64,000 bases of DNA, taken from NCBI GenBank assembly GCA_013180625.2, contig SNVD02004657.1:142288-206287 (forward strand), written 5' to 3'. Numbering within the stretch: position 1 is the first letter of the stretch; every line of letters starts with the position of its first letter. The notes below the pieces were generated by a model, which saw only the letters and a list, made by a program, of their open reading frames with translations, did no database searches and was not told the DNA's origin. Position numbers and translations under genes: made by a program. Positions 57,911 through 64,000 of the stretch are shown here, in pieces. The stretch is from Boswellia sacra (Eukaryota; Streptophyta; Magnoliopsida; Sapindales; Burseraceae).

Positions 57911-58147
57911 CTAAAACTTACACATCTCCCCAAAATTTTTGAATTTTTTTTTTTTAAGACCAACTATATACTTTTGGTCAAGGACCAATTTGACATTTTT
58001 ATTTTCAAGGGTGAAAAATATTTTTCAGGTTTCAAGGGCTATTTAAAAAGTTTTCAATATAGTCCCTTAGCATTTCTTTTCTCTCATCTCTTCCCTTCCT
58101 TAGTAGACTTGGTTTTAATGACTAACGACTCCTCTTTAACTGTGCAG

Positions 58148-58459
58148 ATGGCTAGAATTAAAACTGTGACAATGCTACGAGGGAAACCAAGTCATCAAAC
58201 CCAGTCGACAAGGAACAAGGATCCTGCGACTAACCGTAGAGAGGTTAACGAGTTTTATCAAAACTTTTTTGGTCAAGATCGTGAGTTAGGGCGTAATTTT
58301 GTTAATCATATTATGGTAGATGCTGAGGGGGAGAGTGACCGGTCGTCCTCTTCTACCTCAGATAGTGATCCTGAAGTTGAACACTGGTGGGAAGTCAAGC
58401 AAGGAGCTTCTAACTCATCATCTTCATATATAAGTCTAAGTGAGCTTCTTGCAACTTGA
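58148..58459 (+). CDS. Antisense accessory ORF of element E (103 aa)
   Basis: The ORF starts MARIKTVTMLRGKPSHQ, with a basic N-terminus, then an acidic Ser-rich part (DRSSSSTSDSDPEVEHWW). A second in-frame ATG lies at 58118, and a splice-acceptor-like ctgtgcag directly precedes 58148. It lies about 155 bp 3' of the element E integrase stop, on the opposite strand. Some Tat-lineage plant elements are known to carry antisense ORFs in this position. Function unknown. It may be intact or a chance frame. Confidence 0.5.
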   Translation: MARIKTVTMLRGKPSHQTQSTRNKDPATNRREVNEFYQNFFGQDRELGRNFVNHIMVDAEGESDRSSSSTSDSDPEVEHWWEVKQGASNSSSSYISLSELLAT

Positions 58460-58614
58460 TCATAAATGAGTCTTTAAAGATGAACGAATTGTAATGTGGT
58501 CAATCGAATACTTTATTGGTAATCTCTTTATAGGTCTCCCTATGGGAGTTGTCACACATGCATAAGTCCTTAAAAGGAGTTATTACATATATAAAGAGAT
58601 TATGGATAATATAT

Positions 58615-58815
58615 TTATTTTAAGTGCTCAACATTTCATGGATGACGAAGCAACCTCCCATCCATGGTGACCAGTCTGTAGGTGCCTAGTCGGATGATTG
58701 CTTTGACTCGATAAAGACCCTCCCAGTTAGGCCCCAATGCTCCATCAGTGAGATCTCGAGTACTTTGTAGTACCTGCCCACTTAGCTTATGCCCATGGAA
58801 GGTTCTCATCGAATC
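58615..58815 (-). pseudogene. Ty3/gypsy integrase C-terminus of element E
   Basis: Minus-strand translation includes VLQSTRDLTDGALGPNWEGL, YRVKAIIRLGTYRL and NVEHLK with a stop at 58615. The DGALGPNWEGPY block is typical of the integrase C-terminus of Tat-type elements. A TGA replaces a Trp codon in the HPW motif. The rest of pol is cut by the LTR of element F at 58852. Confidence 0.8.
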
Positions 58816-58851
58816 ATCAATAGCTTATGTGCCTTCTCTTTAAAAGCCATG

Positions 58852-60259
58852 TGATAGGTGTCTATTTATGTATTACTTTTATATCAATTCGTCCATGTTT
58901 CTTTGCTATATTCCGTGGTATTTTTATGTTTTTGTGTGTTTTGATGTTTGTAGGAATTTTGGAGCAACTTGCACAAAAATGGAGTAAAACCCTTCATTTT
59001 CACCTCTGCTAGTCAGTGATCTTCTCGGATTTAATTGTATTGATATACAATGAACCCGACGACATGTTATATACCGTTGGAAAGCTCTCGAAGTCTATTT
59101 TCTGGAGAAATTTACGGTTTATAAATCCATTCAGTGTACCAAAAGTTGTAATCAAAACTGTGTGAGATGTATAGAAATATAATTCCACAAGTCACTGTAG
59201 CATGTATAATACGGGACACTGTAGCAATCACTGTAGCAGAGTATTTAAACACATTTTAGGGTTTTATTTTCATAACTTGAAGAGGGGAGAACGTGGAGGA
59301 GGCTGCATCTTTGGATTTCTCTCATCTCTTGGAGTTCTTGAAGGAGATTGAAGGCTTGGAAAGAGGAAGAACTACAAATCCTAAGAGATTTCATCAAATT
59401 TGCTAAGTTTTCCCTTTCCCTTTCATTTTCTGGAATGTCTCCATATTGTATTGTATTTGTATTCTATCTGAATATGTGTAACTAAATCTGAATTGGTTGA
59501 GGGTGATTTCAAAGCCCTTGATATGGTTTTTATGAATTGATTGTGCAAGGAATTGTTATCCAATTCTCTAATTGAAGTTGCTTATATTTTCCTATGTTTA
59601 ATGCTTATGATTGCTTGCTGGATTGTATTTGGGTGGCCAACTGAATATAATCTGGATATTGTCTATTGCTAGACTAGAAATCTTGATCCGTAATTGTCTT
59701 GAATTTCTAATCATTAGTAGCAAAATTGTGATCAGAGATTGCAATTGGAGAATATAACCTAAGTTAAATAATCCGAGCTTGTGTGTTTATTGCTTAGATC
59801 AACCTGTCTTTCTTTTCATAATGCATCCATTGAATTAAATTTAGAGAGCTTGTTCTAGGTTGTTTAATGGATAGAGATTAAGTAAAGAGCCTATTTTATT
59901 TAACAACAAAGTAAGGAAAGATTGGGATAACAGAGCTTGTTGTTATCTACGGTTGATAACTTCAATGCTGTAATTGGATGACAATTCTACGATTAATTCG
60001 CAAATCCATATCTTGTGGTAGAGAATGATCCCTTAACCAGATTTCTCTCATTGATTTTTACTCAAATTAACTTAGCATTGTGTTATTCTTTACTTGTATT
60101 AATATTTCATTTAGTTAATCAATCAACAAAAACCCCCCGTTTATTCTGTTTTTGCTTTGAATAACAAATTCAATTAGAATCAATCCTCGTGGGAACGATA
60201 TCTTACTCATCACTTTATTACTTGTGCGACTAGTATACTTGCTAGTTTCGAACGCATCA
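58852..60259 (+). repeat. 5' LTR of element F
   Basis: About 1408 bp, starting tgataggtgtctatttatg and ending cgaacgcatca. No partner in the window. The right edge is fixed by the PBS. Confidence 0.75.
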
Positions 60260-60265
60260 AGTTTT

Positions 60266-60283
60266 TGGCGCCGTTGCCGGGGA
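60266..60283 (+). other. Primer-binding site of element F
   Basis: tggcgccgttgccgggga, the standard tRNA-Asp-type PBS of Tat/Athila elements, six bases after the LTR end. Confidence 0.92.
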
Positions 60284-60372
60284 TTGATTTTCTAATCGAT
60301 TTGTTATTTTGTTTTCATTGTTGATTCATATTTTCTTTGTTTTTCTTTTCTGATTGTTTGTGTTTAGACAAC

Positions 60373-61262
60373 ATGGCAGTAAACTTCTATCAATTCAGTA
60401 GCGGATTTGAGCCACAAGTACCATGGAGAGTAAATGAGGTAAGCACTCCGAACATTGAACAACAACTTTCTGAGCTAACCTCTCTTGTGGAAAACATGGC
60501 TGTAGGAGATATGCAAAAATCTTATGAATGTGGAGTATATCTACGATGGAGCATCCAATCGACATGTATCCAACTTTACAAAAAGAATATATGGAACAAG
60601 CCAATGCCATGGGTGGATTTCCAGGACAAACAAGGCAATGGTATGATCATTTCTCTAACACTTACAATGCTGGATGGGAAGATCACCATAATTTCAGTTA
60701 CTGGAATCATCAACCAATCACTCCAAATGTGATACCAAATCGGCCACAAGGTTTCAATCAACCTAGAGTGCAGCAACCTTTTCAAATGCAACCACCACCA
60801 ATGCCACATCCAGCACCGCAACCAGCTTCACAAAACTCAGGTATGTCTCTCCAGGACATTGTTAATGCACTTGCCACTAACACAATGCAATTCCAGCAGG
60901 AAACTGGGGCAAGTATCCAAAACCTGGCAAATCAAATGGGACAATTGGCCACTAGCATGAGCAAATTCGAGGGCCAAGGCTCAGAAGAATTATCTTGTCA
61001 AACGGTGATCAATCCAAGAGAGAATTCTTGTGCGATAACTTTGCGAAATGGAGAGCAATTAGATGTCCTACCAAAGAAATCACAAACTGATGAAGGAGAT
61101 GACACCACTTCCACCATGAACAAAACACTAACTTCTCAGGTAAATCCTATAACCCCATTCTTTCATATGTTTCTCCTCCACCTTTTCCTAGTAGATTTGC
61201 AAAATCGAAGAAGGAGGAACAAGAACAAGAAATCCTGGAAACTTCTCACAAAATCGAGGTGA
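60373..61262 (+). pseudogene. Gag remnant of element F
   Basis: Starts at an ATG with MAVNFYQFSSGFEPQVPW, then changes frame near 60530 to HPIDMYPTLQKEYMEQANAM and the Asn/Pro/Gln-rich tail (NTYNAGWEDHHNFSYWNHQ). The tail parallels the post-knuckle region of the element B gag (NPNWRNHPNFSW). The conserved LLPTFHGLD...SLKD domain is absent. It then holds DIVNALATNTMQFQQ and ENSCAITLRNGEQL, as in other Tat/Athila gags. Large internal deletion. Confidence 0.8.
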
Positions 61263-62323
61263 GTATACCACTTCTGGATGCTATCGAGCAAGTACCTCAT
61301 TATACAAAATGTCTCAAGGAGTTATGCACAAGCAAAAGAAAGTTAAAAAGAAATGAGAAAGTAAGTGTGGGGGAAGATGTTTCAGCTATATTGCAAAGGA
61401 AAATTCCTCCAAAGTGCAAAGATCCAGGTACGTTCACCATGCCATATTCTATTTATGCTTCTTTAAATCTTGGACCTTTTGCGAAAATTGGTATTACCAT
61501 TCAAATTGCTGATCGTTTTAATGCATATACCAAAAGAGTTGTGGAAGATGTGCTTGTGCAGATGAATCAATTGCTTTTCCCAGTCGACTTTTATGTTCTT
61601 GAAATAGAGGATGAGACATCTCCTAATCCAACACCGATTCTTATGGGAAGACCATTCTCGAAAACTGTTAGAACCAAGATTGATGTTCGTGATGACACTC
61701 TCATCATAGAGTTTGATGGCAAGGTGATATGTTTCAATAATTTTGAGGCAATGAGGTACTCTAGTGACTTACATTCTGTTTTTGCAGTTGACGTTGTTGA
61801 TTCTTTGCCACAACAATATTTTGAGTTAACTCGCAAGACTGGATTGGATGTAGCTATTAGTGAGCATATAGGGACAGAAAATTCCAATGAATCAGGAATT
61901 TTGATACAAGTGTCCAAAGAAATGGAGGAAGCTATGACATGCTTAGATGAGACTATAGCCATAATCACAAACAGGTATGATGTTTCGTACATTGAATTGT
62001 CTTTATCTAATGAGAAACTTCTTCCTTCTGTGATGAAAGCCTATACCTTAGAGCTTAAGCTACTTCCAGATTATTTGAGGCATGTGTTTTTGGGTGACAA
62101 AGATCCTTTGCTAGTTACAATAGAAATGGGCCTTGCACCACTACAAGAAGAGAAACGCGTCCGAGTACTTAGAGTTCACAAAACAGCTATTAAGTGGACG
62201 ATTGCTAACATCCAAGGCCCAGCCATATGCTTGCACCATTTCTTGTTGGAAGAAGGATCCAAGCCCACTAGAGAAGCACAGCGGAGATTGGATCCTCCCA
62301 TGATGGAACCAACGTCGGGCTGA
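61259..62323 (+). pseudogene. Protease-region remnant of element F, active site deleted
   Basis: Open frame with IPLLDAIEQVPHYTKCLKEL, KIPPKCKDPGTFT and then directly MPYSIYASLNLGPFAKIG, LLFPVDFYVLEIED and PILMGRPFSKT. In element B the segment between the KDPG and MPYS blocks holds LLDLGAS; here it is missing, so the catalytic aspartate is lost without breaking the frame. The frame continues through KWTIANIQGPAICLHHF, the pre-RT linker, and stops at EPTSG. RT, RNase H and integrase do not follow. A long open frame without an active site could serve as a structural linker or simply be young. Confidence 0.85.
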
Positions 62324-62753
62324 GGACGTTAAACCAAGCGCTTATTGGGAGGCAATCCAATGTTTTTGAAAAAAAAAAGAAAAATAAAATAAGGTAATAA
62401 TGATCGATTTTTGTGTCTCGAGGAGATTCCTTTCATAGGCCATCAAATTGATCAGGTTTTATCTCTCTTTGACATCTGTCTTATTTGTTTTTATTTGTTT
62501 TTACTTGTTTTTACTTTTGTTTGTTATTGTGTTGTTATCTCTTTTATGTGTCTTTAGTTTCGTTTTTGCTCTTTTCTTTTCCTTTCTTTTGTTTAATTTG
62601 ATTACTCTGTGCTTTGAGCTCATTTGTGCAGCAGCTTGTGGAAACATCCAAACGGAAGTTGAAGTCATTCGCCAAAGGTTTGAAACGTGCATATCTTGGA
62701 GAAAAACAAACCCGATCGCATTATCGGTAATATCTCTTCTTTTCTCCTCTTCA
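62324..62753 (+). other. Spacer between protease remnant and ORF X
   Basis: Contains ggacgttaaaccaagcgctt, then an A-run and a T-rich tract. The frame that opens at 62448 begins with TTG and codes a hydrophobic stretch from this T-rich spacer; I do not count it as protein. Confidence 0.65.
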
Positions 62754-63307
62754 ATGGATGCCGATATCTTTCTGTCGAACCTTCGTAAATATTTCCCTTC
62801 ACTTCCTCAAAATGCTGTGTTTAAAATTTATAAAGTACGGATGACTAGACTTTGGGCATTGATGCTCCTAAATGTGCCTGCTGATATCCGATGGCTTATC
62901 GAAGCCAAGGTGAGATTGTCCGGTGAGCCGGACATTAATCTCGCAAAATACATGCCTGGTCTAGGAAAGAGCTACTACGCCAAGAGGCGAAGAGCGAAAA
63001 GGTTACAAGTATGTTATAAATGTGCTAGATGGAATTGTAACCAGACTTGTCGTTCATTAGGTTTTGCGTCCAGGAATAGAGAAGATAAACTTTCATTTAT
63101 TAAGAATGGTTGAGTAATGAGTCGCTGGATAATGTTTTGTTAACTCTCGAGTCACATTCTTGTGGACTTGTTCAGCGTGAATTGCTTAATCTATGGACAC
63201 AATTTCGTGATGAATTGCAGTGTTATAGTCTAGGGAATCTGACTAAAAACGACCCTGTTTGCCAGTTTATAAGAAAACTGGATGGGAAGCAAATCCCCGA
63301 CTCATAG
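62754..63307 (+). pseudogene. ORF X homologue of element F (one frameshift)
   Basis: Begins with an ATG (62754) and MDADIFLSNLRKYFP, paralleling MDTILSNLRRHFPF in element B. Conserved: DIRWLIEAKVRLSG, YMPGLGKSYYAKRRRAK and the cysteine cluster C-x2-C-x4-C-x3-C, where element B has His as third ligand. Then CRSLGF, NREDKL, ESLDN, LLTLESHSCGLVQRE and QFIRKLDGK. About two-thirds identical to the element B protein by eye. A one-base loss at about 63110 (after FIKNG) shifts the frame, giving a stop at 63113; the remainder is open to 63307. Apart from this the gene is well preserved. Confidence 0.88.
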
Positions 63308-63312
63308 AAGGC

Positions 63313-63375
63313 GTTTCAGCCGTTACTGGACGTAAAACCAGAGGAAGATGTGAGCCACAATCACAACTACTTGTA
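63313..63375 (+). other. 63-bp conserved noncoding block (element F copy)
   Basis: All 63 bases equal the complement of 7666-7728. It begins five bases after the ORF X stop. Confidence 0.85.
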
Positions 63376-63536
63376 TATTTGAATGTGTGTTGTTGTTGTC
63401 GAATTTTATTTCTTTCTTGTTTCGTTTGATCTGATTATCAATGTTGTTTTTGTGTTGTTGTTGTTTGTTGATTTTGTTTGTTTTAATTTCAAGTTTTCTT
63501 TTTGACAAACCAGATGACTACCCCATGATATAAGAA
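63376..63536 (+). other. T-rich spacer
   Basis: GT/T-rich spacer with no coding sequence, between the conserved block and the tandem array. Confidence 0.55.
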
Positions 63537-63790
63537 CACGTGGAAGACAAGTGTGGAGGTTTTGTCAACCTCCGCCGAAAGATAATCTTTACTTTTCATG
63601 CTTCACGTGGGAGACAAGTGTGGCGGTTTTTTTTCAAACCCCACGAAAGGTTTATCTCCATTTTTCATGGCACACGTGGGCGACAAAGTAGTGGAGGTTT
63701 TGTCAAACCCCACCGAAAGCATATCTATTTTTTCAAATCTCGGGGCGATAAATCTGCATCGAGCAACCCCCACCGAAATTATGTCCCCAT
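63537..63790 (+). repeat. Four tandem hairpin units (about 65-69 bp) upstream of LOG
   Basis: Units start near 63538, 63605, 63674 and 63740 with acgtgg(a/g)(a/g)gacaa-like sequence, then (t)ggaggttttgtcaa and cc(t/c)c(c/a)(g/c)ccgaaag. The first unit holds a perfect ggaggtt/aacctcc stem with a short loop. Later units keep it partly. cacgtg (E-box/G-box-like) occurs at unit junctions. Absent from element B. Confidence 0.8.
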
Positions 63791-63930
63791 GTGTCAAATT
63801 TGAGAGTTTTACGTGTGTATATATCCATTTTGCATATTCTCAAATGTCATTTTATAACCTGTCTTGCACATGAATCGCATAATACCTAACGTACATCATT
63901 GTCTTGCACAAGTTTAGAGCACTTTTAGAA

Positions 63931-64000
63931 ATGGAGAAAAAACAAATTCGGCGATTCCAAAATATATGCGTATTTTGTGGATCGCAATTTGGTAAAGATC
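63931..64000 (+). CDS. LOG-like: Start of LOG-type gene in element F (cut by window end)
   Basis: ATG at 63931, followed by a frame encoding a short basic start and then RFQNICVFCGSQFGKD, the conserved N-terminus of LOG enzymes. The element B copy reads RFRNICVFYGSQPSKD at the same distance from its ATG. Only 23 codons are inside the window, so completeness and the PGGxGT site cannot be judged. Confidence 0.85.
   Translation, partial: MEKKQIRRFQNICVFCGSQFGKD

Larger units (their letters stand above)
58852..64000 (+). mobile_element. Element F: non-autonomous Ty3/gypsy element with ORF X and LOG (3' end beyond window)
   Basis: Order: 5' LTR 58852-60259, PBS 60266-60283, gag remnant, protease-like remnant, ORF X, the 63-bp conserved block, a tandem hairpin array, LOG start. 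The gag domain proper, the protease active site, RT, RNase H and integrase are all missing. It is inserted into the pol of element E. It shares its 3' accessory module and order with element B, on the opposite strand, but the sequences are well diverged. Confidence 0.88.

Noticed and set aside
62448..62753. N-terminal hydrophobic extension of ORF X suggesting a membrane protein
   Set aside because: It opens with TTG in a T-rich spacer and has no counterpart in element B. The ATG at 62754 aligns with the element B start.

Overview
The window is nuclear DNA of a flowering plant, probably a woody eudicot. It is AT-rich, has intron-bearing R2R3-MYB genes, and carries nested Ty3/gypsy and Ty1/copia retrotransposons, CACTA and MITE DNA transposons, a tRNA-derived SINE and long microsatellites. 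The species cannot be named from the sequence. The only ordinary host genes I can defend are three tandem R2R3-MYB genes, all on the minus strand (about 27.1-29.6, 37.6-38.8 and 49.2-51.5 kb).

Layout. 1-1.87 kb: unannotated AT-rich DNA. 1.87-4.10 kb: decayed 5' end of a Ty3 element (A: LTR, primer-binding site, gag fragment). 4.10-16.30 kb: complete minus-strand Ty3 element B of the Tat/Athila type, with 1.4-kb LTRs, a tRNA-type PBS, a 5' leader made of hairpin repeats and a decayed gag-pol. Downstream of integrase it has two intact extra ORFs: a 182-aa basic zinc-finger-like protein (ORF X) and a 214-aa LONELY GUY (LOG)-type cytokinin-activating enzyme. 18.17-22.76 kb: CACTA ends. One element (18.41-22.76 kb) holds fragments of three unrelated host genes with intron boundaries still visible: a POB1-like BTB gene, a mitochondrial carrier and a PLGG1/LrgB-like gene. 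23.1-26.4 kb: dead copia element split by a solo-LTR-like insert with two tandem arrays. 27-55.4 kb: MYB cluster with duplicated upstream blocks, MITEs, a young intact copia element (43.43-48.63 kb, LTRs that look identical, 5-bp TSD) and a SINE in an intron of the third MYB. 55.5-58.8 kb: remnant of a minus-strand Tat-like element with LTR, tandem arrays, an antisense ORF and the integrase C-terminus. 58.85-64.0 kb: plus-strand Ty3 element F. It lacks most of gag, the protease active site and all of RT/RNase H/integrase, but keeps ORF X (one frameshift) and the start of a LOG gene, cut by the window end.

Main discovery. Two divergent Ty3/gypsy elements on opposite strands share one 3' accessory module in the order pol (or its remnant) - ORF X - an identical 63-bp noncoding block - LOG. 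The module therefore looks like a stable part of a retrotransposon lineage and not a one-off gene capture. A retrotransposon family encoding a cytokinin-activating enzyme beside a putative zinc-binding nucleic-acid-binding protein is unusual and could influence host cell growth. I do not know of a description of it and could not search.

The MYB proteins are also unusual: after a normal R2R3 domain, their C-termini consist of 3 to 6 tandem repeats of about 41 residues, and the number differs between paralogues.
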